From Mesorhizobium sp. LSHC420B00 (GTDB lineage Bacteria; Pseudomonadota; Alphaproteobacteria; Rhizobiales; Rhizobiaceae), in the NCBI RefSeq assembly GCF_000503055.1, contig NZ_AYVY01000001.1, forward strand, positions 359,592-423,591: a stretch of DNA of 64,000 nucleotides, given 5' to 3'. The position numbers were made by a program, and so were the translations under genes. Below, piece after piece: positions 42,492 through 51,567 of the stretch. The notes under the pieces are model-generated. The model made no database searches. It was not told where the DNA came from and saw nothing but the letters and a program-made list of their open reading frames with translations. How positions within the stretch are numbered: the stretch's first letter is position 1; each line of letters begins with the position of its first letter.

Positions 42492-43132
42492 ATGAACATG
42501 AATGAGCTGCCCGCATTCAGGATCACCGAAAACGGCCAAGCCGTGTTCAACTGGCAGGAGCTGGATCGGCGCTGGAATGACCGGCTGTTCTTCGCCATTC
42601 TTCTTGAAAGTACGATCGCCGTGCCGCTTGCACGCCGGGCCGCCGTCTGGCGGCGAGAATCGGGATTGCGAGGGCAAGTGTTTCCGGCGGAACGCCTGCA
42701 CATCTCGCTTATTGGGCTCGGCGACTATGATGGACTGCCGGAGGAATTGGTCAAAATCGCCCGCCACGTCGCCTCGATGGTCCAGGCGAACCGTTTGAGG
42801 TGTCGTTCGATCGGTTGTCGGCTTTCGGCGGCGGTGCGTTGGTGCTGCGTGGCAGCGACGGCGTCCCGCCGCTGCAAGCGTTCTGGCGCAATCTTACCGC
42901 CCTGATCGCCGACAGCCCGCTGAAGCCCTTTGTGGGGAGCTCCTTTGAACCTCATGTTACATTGCTTCGTGACAAATTGCGGGTTCAAAGGGTTCGAGAA
43001 CGGGCGATCGAACCCATCAGCTGGACCGTACGTGACTTTGTGCTCATCCGCAGTCTGATCCGGCAAGGCCGGTACGAAGAGCTCGGGCGCTGGCGGTTGA
43101 ACGGCCACGACGATTCCGTGGCCGCAATGTGA
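42492..43132 (+). pseudogene. Frameshifted 2'-5' RNA ligase/LigT-type phosphoesterase
   Basis: A LigT-family protein split over two frames. Part one (ATG 42492, ribosome site GAGAGGAG) has RLFFAILLES and the first catalytic motif RLHISLIGLG; part two has the second motif PHVTLLRD and ends at 43132. These two H-x-T/S motifs make the 2H phosphoesterase site. The break is near 42786: inserting one G in CCAG-GCGAACC restores VQGEPFEVSFDRL and a protein of about 213 residues. Either a recent pseudogene or an assembly error; both halves keep gene-like codon use, so decay would be young. Confidence 0.8.
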
Positions 43133-43149
43133 GCCAAGCCAGGGTCCCC

Positions 43150-43635
43150 TCAGATCGTCTTGACGTAGCCCGCCAACTGATCCGCCACCGTGCCCCAGCC
43201 GTCGTAAAAGCCCATCTCCTCGTGGCTGTTGCGCGTGGCTTCGTCGCGGTGGATAGCGGTCGCGGTGTAGCGCGTCGCCTCGCCCTGCGATTGCAGCGAT
43301 ATGACGGCTGTGATGAATGGGTCGCCTGACGGCCGGTAGCCGGGCAGCAGCGCATCGGTCCACACCAGCCGCTCGTTCTGGACGATCTCGAGGTAGCAGC
43401 AACGCCTGTCGTTGACCTCCTTGCCGTCGGGCGACTGCATGCGGGTGCGGAACAGACCGCCGGGCCGCAGGTCGATCTCGCAATCGGTGATGATCCACGG
43501 CTTCGGCGTGAACCATTGGCGGACATGCTCGGGCTTCGTCAAGGCCGTCCACAGCAGTTCTCGTGGCGCCTCGATCGTCCGTTCGAGCACGAGGTCGAGC
43601 TTCGGATCGGGTTGAAAAAACGCGACCATATTCAT
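43150..43635 (-). CDS. SRPBCC-family protein, AHSA1-type
   Basis: A 161-residue START/Bet v1-like protein of the activator-of-Hsp90-ATPase-homology type. The start [19 protein letters not shown] and the block [20 protein letters not shown] are typical, as is the terminal [14 protein letters not shown]. These proteins bind hydrophobic ligands, but their role in bacteria is mostly unknown. ATG 43635 overlaps the stop of the ArsR gene by four bases (ATGA), the usual pairing of ArsR and AHSA1 genes in soil bacteria. Confidence 0.9.
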   Translation of the reverse strand: MNMVAFFQPDPKLDLVLERTIEAPRELLWTALTKPEHVRQWFTPKPWIITDCEIDLRPGGLFRTRMQSPDGKEVNDRRCCYLEIVQNERLVWTDALLPGYRPSGDPFITAVISLQSQGEATRYTATAIHRDEATRNSHEEMGFYDGWGTVADQLAGYVKTI

Positions 43636-43988
43636 CTGTCTGTCTCCTTGAGTTTCAGCACGTAGTCGTCGAACTGGTCGAGACGGCGCTCCCACAGCTC
43701 ACGCTGCTCGGCCAGCCAGCTTTCCGCGAGCTTCAGCGGCTCCGGCGCAAGCCGGTAGGTCCTGACGCGGCCGGCCTTCTCCGAACGCACCAGCCCGCAG
43801 CCTTCCAAAACCCTGAGATGCTCGATGAAGGATGGCAGGGCCATCTCGAACGGCTGGGCAAGCTCGCTGACCGAGGCGGGGCTTCGGTTCAGCCGCTCGA
43901 CCACGCGCCGCCGGGTCGGATCGGCGAGCGCACGGAAAATGCCGTCGATCGGTGGGGGGCTTTCGGTCTGCAGGCTCGTCATGGTCAT
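43632..43988 (-). CDS. ArsR-family transcriptional regulator
   Basis: A 118-residue winged-helix regulator without the metal-binding cysteines of classical ArsR. The helix-turn-helix is [20 protein letters not shown], then [20 protein letters not shown]; it ends in a charged helical tail. ATG 43988 has AAGGAA upstream; an ATG two codons later is possible. It probably controls its own operon with the AHSA1-type gene. The cue is unknown. Confidence 0.9.
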   Translation of the reverse strand: MTMTSLQTESPPPIDGIFRALADPTRRRVVERLNRSPASVSELAQPFEMALPSFIEHLRVLEGCGLVRSEKAGRVRTYRLAPEPLKLAESWLAEQRELWERRLDQFDDYVLKLKETDR

Positions 43989-44156
43989 TTCCTTGCCTCG
44001 GCCATTCCGCGTGACCAAAATTAGCTCGGGAAAATAGTTAGGAAAATTCCTTACTATTGGCAAGCGCAAAAATCACGGATGCCTGGCAAGGCAGCTGGAA
44101 AAGTGAGAGGCACGGTTTTAGGGTGCCATCAGATTCGACCGATCCGAGGAAGCGTT

Positions 44157-44510
44157 TTGACGATCACCATGTACGGCATCACCAATTGCGATACGGTCAA
44201 GAAGGCGCGTTCCTGGCTGGCGAGCCATGATGTTGCCTATCGCTTTCACGATTACAGGGCAGACGGGCTTGACGCGGATCGGCTGAACGGCTGGTCAGGC
44301 AAGGTCGGCTGGGAAATCCTGCTCAACAAGGCGAGCACGACGTTTCGCGAACTGTCGGAGGAGGACAGACTGGGTCTGGACGAGAACAAGGCCAAGGCGC
44401 TGATGCTGGCCAAACCGACGATGATAAAGCGACCGGTGCTGGAACTTGGCGACAGGGTTCTCGTTGGCTTCAAGCCTGATGTTTATCAGCAGGCGGTGAG
44501 TGGGAAATAG
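44157..44510 (+). CDS. Spx/ArsC-like thioredoxin-fold protein, YffB type
   Basis: A 117-residue protein of the arsenate reductase-like (ArsC/YffB) group. The single cysteine C11 lies in GITNCDTVKKARSWL; the sequence continues with the YxFHDYRADG and KASTTFRELSEED blocks and ends RPVLELGDRVLVGFKPDVY. YffB-type proteins are thought to be glutathione-dependent thiol reductases rather than true arsenate reductases, and no ars genes are nearby. The TTG at 44157 is proposed as start because GAGGAA is six bases upstream; the first ATG at 44169 has no ribosome site. Confidence 0.88.
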   Translation: MTITMYGITNCDTVKKARSWLASHDVAYRFHDYRADGLDADRLNGWSGKVGWEILLNKASTTFRELSEEDRLGLDENKAKALMLAKPTMIKRPVLELGDRVLVGFKPDVYQQAVSGK

Positions 44511-44535
44511 GACCGACCCGCCGCGATCCGTCGCG

Positions 44536-44691
44536 CCCCCTCTGTCCTGCCGGACATCTCCCACTCTAGTGGGGTGATTGGATGTCACTTCGGCGTTCGC
44601 TAGTCTCCAAAGAAGGGCGCTTTCGGCGAAGCTGCCAATCTCCCCCCTTGGGGGCCCACGAGGGGGAGATGTCCGGCAGGACAGAGAGGGG
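44536..44691. repeat. Palindromic repeat element, copy 1
   Basis: Terminal inverted arms CCCCTCTGTCCTGCCGGACA plus TCTCCC (44537-44562) and the complementary 44664-44691 enclose about 100 bases that include a second GC-rich inverted stretch. A related element lies at 60357-60514. Both share CCCCCTCTG, GCCGG and CATCTCCC words, the pattern of short mobile palindromes (RIME/MITE-like) common in Mesorhizobium and relatives. It sits between convergent genes and may also end transcription. Confidence 0.75.
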
Positions 44692-44710
44692 TGCTGTCCC
44701 GCCGGCGTGA

Positions 44711-45061
44711 CTAATTGTTCTCACGCAAATAGCTAGCCAGTGCCACCGCATTGTTGTGCGCCTCGTCATGGGCGCCGTAGAGCAGCGTCACCTTGCCTTC
44801 ACGGAGCAAGGCGCGCAGTTCCGCCACCGCCTCGCCGTTCCGTTCAAGCTCATCGCGGTATCGCCGCTGGAACTCCGCCCAGCGCGCCGGCTCATGGCCG
44901 AACCATTTGCGCAACGCGTCGCTTGGCGCGATGTCCTTTAGCCAGGCCGTCAGCGCCGCGTCCTGCTTGGCGATGCCGCGCGGCCATATGCGATCGACGA
45001 GCACCCGCTGCCCGTCATCGGGCGCCGGCGGCTCATAGATGCGCTTGACCGCGAGCTCCAT
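44711..45061 (-). CDS. DUF488 family protein
   Basis: A 116-residue protein of DUF488. The marks are VKRIYEPPAPDDGQRVLVDR, IWPRGIAK, KWFGHEP near residue 58 and the end LLYGAHDEAHNNAVALASYL. Function is unknown; some members are thought to be nucleases or DNA-associated. ATG 45061 is preferred over a TTG two codons upstream because GCGGAG is seven bases before it. Single gene, close to the M29 aminopeptidase gene on the same strand with a 63-base gap. Confidence 0.9.
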   Translation of the reverse strand: MELAVKRIYEPPAPDDGQRVLVDRIWPRGIAKQDAALTAWLKDIAPSDALRKWFGHEPARWAEFQRRYRDELERNGEAVAELRALLREGKVTLLYGAHDEAHNNAVALASYLRENN

Positions 45062-45124
45062 TGCCAACTCCGCATGGGCCAGCAGGCGCCGATGCTTGCT
45101 GGCCTTCGCTTAGCGATCCCGGGC

Positions 45125-46381
45125 CTAAACCCACTCGCCCTTGCGCATCACCGGCACGCGGCTGCCGTCCTTGTGGATGCCGTCTATGTCGATCTTGTCG
45201 GAGCCGATCATCCAGTCGATGTGGATGAAACTCTTGTTGCCGCCGCGCGCCGCGATCTCGTCCTGGCTGAGCGAGGCGCCGTCGACGAAGCACTTCGAGT
45301 AGCACTGGCCGAGCGCAATGTGGCAGGCGGCGTTCTCGTCGAACAGCGTGTTGAAAAACAGCAGCCCGCTCTTGGCGATCGGCGAGGAATGCGGCACCAG
45401 CGCCACCTCGCCGAGACGGCGCGAGCCTTCGTCGGTGTCCAGCACCTTTTGCAGCACATCCTCGCCCTTCGTGGCCTTGGCCTCGACAATGCGCCCCGCC
45501 TCGAAACGCACCGCAATGCCGTCGATCAGCGTGCCCTGGTAGGACAGCGGCTTGGTGCTGGTGACATGACCCTCGACGCGCCTTGCATGCGGCGTGGTGA
45601 AAACCTCTTCGGTCGGGATGTTGGGGTTGCAGGTGATGCCGTTCTTGGCGGTCGAGGCACCACCCATCCACTCGTGGCCTTCGGCCAGTCCGACGGTCAG
45701 GTCGGTGCCGGGGCCGGTGAAATGCAGTGCGTGGAAATTGTGGCCGTTCAGCCATTCGGTGCGGCTCTTCAACGCCGCATTGTGCGCCGTCCAGTTGCCG
45801 ATCGGGTCTTCGACGTCCACCCGCGAGGCCGCAAAGATGGCGTCGGCTAGCTTGGCCACGGCGACGTCTTCGGCGTCGTCCGGGAAAACCTGCTTGGCCC
45901 AGGCCTGATCGGGATAGGCGACGATGTTCCAGTTGATATCGAAGCCGGTGATCTTCTCCAGCGCCGGCTGGTAAGCCATCGAATTCGCCTTGTTGGCACG
46001 CGCCACCTTTGCCGGGTCCTGAGAAGAAAGCAGCGACGGATCCTCGCCGCGCACGGCAAGCCTCGCCGCATTATTGGCGAAGGCTTTTGCCATGCCTTCA
46101 AAGAGCCAGCCGGCGGCGCGGTCGAAGCCGGCGTCGGCGCCGTAGCGGAAGCGCGCCAGCGTGATCTCGTCATCGTTGAAGATCGGCGTCACCAGGCCCG
46201 CACCTGCCTTGTAGGCGTGCTCGACGATCCGCCGCGTCAAAGGCAGCGCTGCAATAGACGAGGTCAGCACCAGATCCTGCCCCGGCTGCAATTGCAGCCC
46301 AACCTTGACGGCGACCTCCGCCAGCCTGTCGAGCTTTACCGGGTCGATGGTTGCGGAAACGCCGCGCGAATGTGTGGTCAT
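45125..46381 (-). CDS. M29-family metallo-aminopeptidase
   Basis: A 418-residue cytoplasmic aminopeptidase of the thermophilic M29 (AmpS/PepS) type. The metal-binding residues are spread: glutamates in PNIPTEEVFTTP and RRLGEVALVPHSS, then the tyrosine and histidine of CYSKCFV and the H-x-D in SFIHIDWMIGS. The N-terminal domain has LQPGQDLVLTSSIAALPLTR. Length is typical. ATG 46381. It stands alone between the DUF488 and LysR genes. The physiological role is general peptide turnover. Confidence 0.93.
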   Translation of the reverse strand: MTTHSRGVSATIDPVKLDRLAEVAVKVGLQLQPGQDLVLTSSIAALPLTRRIVEHAYKAGAGLVTPIFNDDEITLARFRYGADAGFDRAAGWLFEGMAKAFANNAARLAVRGEDPSLLSSQDPAKVARANKANSMAYQPALEKITGFDINWNIVAYPDQAWAKQVFPDDAEDVAVAKLADAIFAASRVDVEDPIGNWTAHNAALKSRTEWLNGHNFHALHFTGPGTDLTVGLAEGHEWMGGASTAKNGITCNPNIPTEEVFTTPHARRVEGHVTSTKPLSYQGTLIDGIAVRFEAGRIVEAKATKGEDVLQKVLDTDEGSRRLGEVALVPHSSPIAKSGLLFFNTLFDENAACHIALGQCYSKCFVDGASLSQDEIAARGGNKSFIHIDWMIGSDKIDIDGIHKDGSRVPVMRKGEWV

Positions 46382-46462
46382 GATCCTGCCTGTCGTGATT
46401 GGGGACTGTTTCTTACATAGACCGGCGCTGCCGCCCTTTCCACCGTGATGATGTCGGCAGGT

Positions 46463-47377
46463 TTAGCTGGCACTCTCGAGCGACCTGAACTGCGCCATCG
46501 TCGCCTCGATCTCTTGGCGCACCCAGATCTTGAAATCCCTGACCTTGCGGCTTTCGCTCTTGCTGGCCGAAGTCACCAGCCAATAGCCGAGGCCGCTCTG
46601 CGCGCGTACGCCGAACGGCGCGACGAGCCGGCCGTCGGCCAGTGCGTCGGCGGCCAGCAACTGCCAGCCGAGCATGACGCCGTGACCGGCAATCGCCGAT
46701 TCCAGGCACAGCATCGGATCGGTGAAGCGCGCGCCCTTCATGAAGGTGACCGGCTCCACCCCCGCCGCTTCGAACCAGCTCTCCCAGCTGATCATCGACC
46801 TTTCGTCGGTGATCGCACAGGTCAAAGCAAGGTCCTCGATCGATTTCAGCTTGCTGGCGATCACCGGTGCACAGACCGGAAACACCTCCTGCGCCAGCAG
46901 CAATTCTGCCCGCCCGCCCGGCCATTTGCCGTCGCCGAGCCGGATGGCGACGTCGATGTCCGAGCGATCGAGATCGGCAAGCCGCACCGAGGCATCGATG
47001 CGCAGGAGCACGTTCGGATGGCGGGCGAAATGCCGCGACAGCCGCGGCAGCAGCCATTTCGAGGCGAAAGCCGGCGCCACCGAAACCACCAGCGTGCACT
47101 CCGAGCTTTCATCGGCAAGCGCTATCGCCTGTGCGAGTTCGCGAAACCCGGCGCTGAGCCGCGCGGTAAAGACGATGCCGAATTCCGTCGCCACCAGACC
47201 GGCTGGCGTTCGTTCGAACAGCGCCCGGGCGAGCTGCTTTTCGGTCCGGTTGATCTGCTGGCTGACGGCGCTGACCGAGACGTTGAGCTCGCCGGCCGCC
47301 GCCCCAAGCGAGCCCAGGCGCGCGACGGCTTCGACGGCGCGCAAGCCGTTGAGATGGACACGGTTCAGCATAGCCAT
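46463..47377 (-). CDS. LysR-family transcriptional regulator, GcvA-like
   Basis: A 304-residue LysR regulator. The helix-turn-helix is LNGLRAVEAVARLGSLGAAA followed by GELNVSVSAVSQQI (about residues 10-45); the effector domain has the GcvA-like layout. ATG 47377. It is divergent from the 69-residue gene at 47474 with a 96-base gap that should hold both promoters. Target genes are unknown; the small protein and the MFS gene beyond are candidates. Confidence 0.92.
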   Translation of the reverse strand: MAMLNRVHLNGLRAVEAVARLGSLGAAAGELNVSVSAVSQQINRTEKQLARALFERTPAGLVATEFGIVFTARLSAGFRELAQAIALADESSECTLVVSVAPAFASKWLLPRLSRHFARHPNVLLRIDASVRLADLDRSDIDVAIRLGDGKWPGGRAELLLAQEVFPVCAPVIASKLKSIEDLALTCAITDERSMISWESWFEAAGVEPVTFMKGARFTDPMLCLESAIAGHGVMLGWQLLAADALADGRLVAPFGVRAQSGLGYWLVTSASKSESRKVRDFKIWVRQEIEATMAQFRSLESAS

Positions 47378-47473
47378 ACAGTTTATCTAAACTCGTCCGG
47401 CTGAAATCTCAATTGCCAGGCGCTGCCGAATGCCGGATTCTAAGTGGGCTACTCAGAGTGAGGAGGCAATCTG

Positions 47474-47683
47474 ATGAAGATTTTGTCATGGCTCGGCGCC
47501 TTTTCCCCGATCGGAACGCAGCCACACCGGCATGACAGCGAGGCCATCAACTGGGTGACCGATCCGCTGGCGCATCCGGTGCTCGACACCATGTCGGAGC
47601 GCGAGCTCGCCGACATGCCGTTCAGGCTGACCGCGGGTCGTACCCGCTTCGAGGCGGCCCCGCCAAGGACCTGCTGCGGCTGA
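47474..47683 (+). CDS. Small protein, possibly DUF1127-related
   Basis: A 69-residue protein with a good ribosome site (GAGGAGGCAATCTG) before ATG 47474. The centre reads DPLAHPVLDTMSERELADMP, whose SERELADMP part recalls the DUF1127 motif of small alphaproteobacterial proteins. The last dozen residues (ending RTCCG) look unlike the rest, so the 3' end may be altered by an indel. Divergent from the LysR gene, which may regulate it. Function unknown. Confidence 0.6.
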   Translation: MKILSWLGAFSPIGTQPHRHDSEAINWVTDPLAHPVLDTMSERELADMPFRLTAGRTRFEAAPPRTCCG

Positions 47684-47796
47684 ACAAGGACTTGCTGGCA
47701 CTTCAGGCGAGCCGGCCGCGGACGAGGCTGCGCAGCCCTTCTGGCCCAATAAAAGGCGGATTGTCTCACCGGCAGGCGCACCTATTGTGCACCGCG

Positions 47797-48951
47797 ATGA
47801 ACATCGCTTCGCCTTTGCGCCTCGCAATCGCCGGCATGATCGCCCTGGCCGTGGCCATGGGCATCGGCCGCTTCGTCTATACGCCGATCCTGCCCGGCAT
47901 GATGGAAGAGCTCGGCCTGTCGCCGGCCGATGCCGGCTGGATCGCATCGGCCAATTATCTCGGCTACCTCGTCGGCGCGCTTGCCGCTACCGGCGGCTGG
48001 GCGCAAGGCCGCGAGCGCCAGCTGATGCTGGCCGGCCTTGCCGCCACCGCGATCCTCGCCGGCCTGATGGGCCTGAGCGGCACGATGGCCGCGTTTCTCG
48101 TCATCCGCTTTCTTGCCGGCCTCGCCAGCGCCTTTGTCCTGGTCTTCATGACCAGCATCGTTTTCGGCCATCTCGCCGCGACGGGGCGAAACGACCTGCA
48201 GGCGCTGTATTTCGGCGGTGTCGGCCTCGGCATCACCGCGTCCTCGGCGCTGTTGGCAGTCCTCGTCACCGAACATGCCGGCTGGGCGGCGGGCTGGCTG
48301 TGGTCCGCGGTGATTTCGGCCTGCGGCTTTGCCGCCGTCGCCTTGCTGGCCGGCGGCACCTCGGCCGCGAACAGCACCACCGGGAGCGAGCCGGCACTGC
48401 CAAAAAACCCGTCACTGGTGAAGATCATTGTCGCCTACGGCCTGTTCGGCTTCGGCTACATCGTCACGGCGACGTTCCTGGTCGCCATCGTCCGCCAGGG
48501 CGGCGGCGGCCGCGTCTTCGAGGCCGTGGTCTGGATGGTCACCGGGCTTGCCGGTTTCCCATCGGTCTGGCTGTGGCAGAAGCTCGCGGCTAAAATCGGG
48601 CTCTATGCCACCTACGCCTTGGGGTGCCTGGTCGAGGTGGTCGGCGTCAGCGCCAGTGTCGTCATGGGCGGGTGCACCGGGCCGCTGCTCGGCGGCCTTC
48701 TTGTCGGCGGCACCTTCATTGCCATCACCGCGCTTGGCCTGCAGGCCGGCAGGCAGCTTGCTCCGCAAGCACCACGCCGGATGCTGGCGGTAATGACGGC
48801 CGCCTTCGGCCTTGGCCAGATCATCGGCCCGATCGTCGCCGGGCTGCTTGCGCAGGCCTCGGGTAACTTTTTCCTTGCCTCGATCGTGGCCGCCGCCGTC
48901 CTGCTAGCCTCCGGCGCGATCGCCTGGTCGGCTGCGCCAAAATCGCCATGA
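47797..48951 (+). CDS. MFS transporter, YbfB/YjiJ family
   Basis: A 384-residue inner-membrane transporter with 12 predicted helices. It begins LRLAIAGMIALAVAMGIGRF, then VYTPILPGMMEELGLSPADA, the characteristic YbfB/YjiJ N-terminus, and ends with SGNFFLASIVAAAVLLASGA. The ATG at 47797 is chosen at this conserved start; the upstream frame overlaps intergenic sequence. The transported compound is not known for the family. It follows the small gene by 113 bases. Confidence 0.9.
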   Translation: MNIASPLRLAIAGMIALAVAMGIGRFVYTPILPGMMEELGLSPADAGWIASANYLGYLVGALAATGGWAQGRERQLMLAGLAATAILAGLMGLSGTMAAFLVIRFLAGLASAFVLVFMTSIVFGHLAATGRNDLQALYFGGVGLGITASSALLAVLVTEHAGWAAGWLWSAVISACGFAAVALLAGGTSAANSTTGSEPALPKNPSLVKIIVAYGLFGFGYIVTATFLVAIVRQGGGGRVFEAVVWMVTGLAGFPSVWLWQKLAAKIGLYATYALGCLVEVVGVSASVVMGGCTGPLLGGLLVGGTFIAITALGLQAGRQLAPQAPRRMLAVMTAAFGLGQIIGPIVAGLLAQASGNFFLASIVAAAVLLASGAIAWSAAPKSP

Positions 48952-49066
48952 TTATGGTCTTGCTCGGCACCGGGCGTCGGGTAGCGGGCATTTTCTTTCC
49001 CACTAATGTGTGACTTTATGCCCGCTGAACCCGCTGATTTGCGCATCGACCGAGGATTTTCCCACA

Positions 49067-50344
49067 GTGTTTGTATCGTTTTTTCCGCAGCCGAAGCTGT
49101 TTTTCACCTCGGCGGCCGTCTGGAGCCTTCTGCTCGTTGTTCTTTGGTTTTTCGGCGGCGAACACCTCGGCACGATGCTTGGCATGCCGCCAGTCGATCC
49201 GCAGGCAGCGCCTGTCATAAGCCCAGTGAGATTCCTGACGCCGTCATTCCTCTGGTTCTACGGATATTTCTTCGCTGGTATCGGCATATTTTACCTTTTT
49301 TGGGCGCTGTACGCCCCCCATCCCTGGCAGAATTGGTCGATCCTTGGTTCTGGTTTGGTTGTTTTTGTCACTAATTTCATCGTCCAGATAAGTGTGGCGC
49401 TGAACGATTGGCGTGGCATGTTCTACGACATGGTGCAGAGGGCCCTGACCACGCCCGGCTCTGTCACGCCTGCCGAGCTTTACTACGGAGTGTGGCAGTT
49501 CCTCTCTTTGGCGCTGGTCTATATGACCATCGCGGTTTTGAACGTCTTCTTCGTCAGGCACTATGTCTTCCGCTGGCGGACGGCCATGAACGACTATTTT
49601 ACCGCCTATTGGCCGAGGCTACGTCATATCGAAGGGGCGTCGCAGCGCGTTCAGGACGACACGATGCGCTTCTCGAGCACAATGCAAGGGCTGGGAGTGA
49701 ACTTCATCGATTCCGTTATGACCCTCATCGCATTCCTGCCCTTGCTGGCAGCTCTGTCTCGTCATGTCCCAACCCTTCCCATCGTCGGAGCGATTCCCTA
49801 TCCACTGGTCATCGCCGCAATCGTGTGGTCGTTGTTCGGCACTGGGTTGTTGGCCGTGGTCGGGGTCAAGCTTCCTGGCCTGGAATTTCGGAATCAACGG
49901 GTTGAAGCCGCTCTGCGCAAGGAACTTGTCCTTGGTGAGGACGATATGGCAAGAGCGCAACCGCCAACCCTAGCTGAGCTGTTCGCGAATGTTCGGAAGA
50001 ACTATTTCACCCTCTACGCTCATTATGTCTACTTCGACATGGTCCGGTATCTCTATCTCCAGGTAGACAATGTTTTCGCCACACTTATTCTTGTTCCGAC
50101 TCTCGCTGTAGGCAAGATAAGCTTCGGCATTTTTCAGCAGGTCGTCTCCGCCTTTTCCCAAGTCGCCAGTTCGTTCCAGTATCTCGTCAATTCCTGGCCT
50201 ACTATCGTCGAGTTGATTTCTATCTACAAACGTCTGCGCGCGTTCGAAGCGACCCTTGAAGGGGCACCGCTGCCGGTAATCGATCAGCACTATCTGGAAC
50301 GGGAGCAAGCTGGCCTGCGCCCTGAGGATCAGCCAGCAAGCTAA
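49067..50344 (+). CDS. BacA/SbmA-type peptide transporter
   Basis: A 425-residue inner-membrane importer of the SbmA/BacA family, with transmembrane domain only and no ATPase part, so it is BacA-like rather than BclA-like. It begins FVSFFPQPKLFFTSAAVWSL, as SbmA does, and keeps WRGMFYDMVQRALTTPGS, the block WRTAMNDYFTAYWPRLRHIEG and RVQDDTMRFSSTM. BacA imports antimicrobial and plant NCR peptides and is needed for bacteroid survival in NCR-producing legumes. The start is GTG 49067, with GAGG 11 bases upstream, chosen by alignment from memory. Third positions are visibly less G/C-rich than in the flanking genes, which hints at a different history. Confidence 0.93.
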   Translation: MFVSFFPQPKLFFTSAAVWSLLLVVLWFFGGEHLGTMLGMPPVDPQAAPVISPVRFLTPSFLWFYGYFFAGIGIFYLFWALYAPHPWQNWSILGSGLVVFVTNFIVQISVALNDWRGMFYDMVQRALTTPGSVTPAELYYGVWQFLSLALVYMTIAVLNVFFVRHYVFRWRTAMNDYFTAYWPRLRHIEGASQRVQDDTMRFSSTMQGLGVNFIDSVMTLIAFLPLLAALSRHVPTLPIVGAIPYPLVIAAIVWSLFGTGLLAVVGVKLPGLEFRNQRVEAALRKELVLGEDDMARAQPPTLAELFANVRKNYFTLYAHYVYFDMVRYLYLQVDNVFATLILVPTLAVGKISFGIFQQVVSAFSQVASSFQYLVNSWPTIVELISIYKRLRAFEATLEGAPLPVIDQHYLEREQAGLRPEDQPAS

Positions 50345-50372
50345 GAAAATCGGGTGGAGGGCGCTGGGCGGC

Positions 50373-51371
50373 TCAGCCGCCCACCGCCGTCTGCCTTTCT
50401 CCGCGCCGCGCAACATAATCGCGAAAACTGATGCACTCGACGTCCGCTTTGATGCAGACCTCGCCGGCAAAGCGTTCCAGCGCGTTCCAGTAGGCGCCGT
50501 CGTTCATCAGCGTGAAGTGGAAGCCGAGCTCCAGCGGAATGCGCTTGCCCCGGTATTGCGCATCGAAGGCGGCGCGGAACGCGTGATAGGCCCGGTCAGC
50601 GAACTCTTCTGCCATGCTCGGCCGCTCGAAGCCGCCGGAATGTCTGACATAGAGATTGTAGTCCATGGCGATCACCCGCCTTGAGCTCGGCCCTTCCGGG
50701 ATCTGCGGCAGCGAAAAACGCGTGATGCCGCTGACGGTCGGTGGCTCAACCGGCCCACGCGAGACGCCGCTTGCGTCGAGCAGGAAACCGGCCGCAGGCA
50801 GCGCCTCGTAGAGCGCCTTGTTTGCCGACAGATAAGGCGCGCGGAAGCCGACCACTGCCTTGCCTGCGAAATCGCGCCAGCCCTTTGGTTCGGGTGCAAT
50901 GCCGTTGATCGAATAGGCGTTTTCGAGAACATGCTTGAACGAGCCGAACTCGCTTAGCCAGTCGGCTTTGCTCCAGTCCTTGCCGTCGAAATGGCCGCAG
51001 CCATGGCTGCCGATATCGTGGCCTTCCGAGGCGGCGAGGTTGATCTGCTCGAGCCGCTCGGCGACTTCCTGTTTGGAGGCGGCAAAGCCGATGTTCGATT
51101 TGCCTTCTGTCTTGCCGGGCGCGGTGTATTCCTTGCGCGTCTCGGGCGACAGCAGGAATACGCAGGAGACGAAATAGGTGAAATGCGCACCCGTGCGTGC
51201 GGCCAGCGCCCGGCTGCGCTGCCACTGCGAAATGTCGCGGGCGCTGTCGAATGAGATGATGACGATCTGCTTCGGTTTTGCCGGCGGCGCCGGCGGGTCG
51301 GCGCAAGCCGCGCCGGCAGCAAACACGGCAATGGAAAACGCAACAACGCGGGACAAACGGGGCAAAGGCAT
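50373..51371 (-). CDS. Polysaccharide deacetylase family protein, exported
   Basis: A 332-residue protein with a signal peptide (VVAFSIAVFAAGAACA, cleavage before DPPAPP). The NodB-homology metal motifs are present: ISFDSARDISQ, the H-x3-H in DIGSHGCGHFDG, and VVGFRAPYLS; the C-terminal part includes LGFHFTLMNDG. The aspartate of the first motif is followed by SARD rather than the usual DDG, so catalysis may be altered. Probably periplasmic, acting on cell-wall or capsular sugar. Convergent with the BacA gene, ending 29 bases after it. Confidence 0.85.
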   Translation of the reverse strand: MPLPRLSRVVAFSIAVFAAGAACADPPAPPAKPKQIVIISFDSARDISQWQRSRALAARTGAHFTYFVSCVFLLSPETRKEYTAPGKTEGKSNIGFAASKQEVAERLEQINLAASEGHDIGSHGCGHFDGKDWSKADWLSEFGSFKHVLENAYSINGIAPEPKGWRDFAGKAVVGFRAPYLSANKALYEALPAAGFLLDASGVSRGPVEPPTVSGITRFSLPQIPEGPSSRRVIAMDYNLYVRHSGGFERPSMAEEFADRAYHAFRAAFDAQYRGKRIPLELGFHFTLMNDGAYWNALERFAGEVCIKADVECISFRDYVARRGERQTAVGG

Positions 51372-51567
51372 CTGACCGGGTCAAGGAATGTAGAAGCGAC
51401 GCCTACCGGTGAAATATGGCACGGGTACGATCGACCTGTCGGCCGCCGTTGGCGGCGACTGCCTCGTGAATAGGCGATTTTCCTGCCGAACCCCTTCCAT
51501 GCCGGCAAAATTTCGCTAAAACGCGGGCTCATCAACCGCCCCGCCCGGGGCATGAATGGTTTTGATC

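Noticed and set aside
44511..44710. Possible small gene or CRISPR-like repeat between the Spx-like and DUF488 genes
   Set aside because: The region is explained by one inverted-repeat element; there are no regularly spaced direct repeats.
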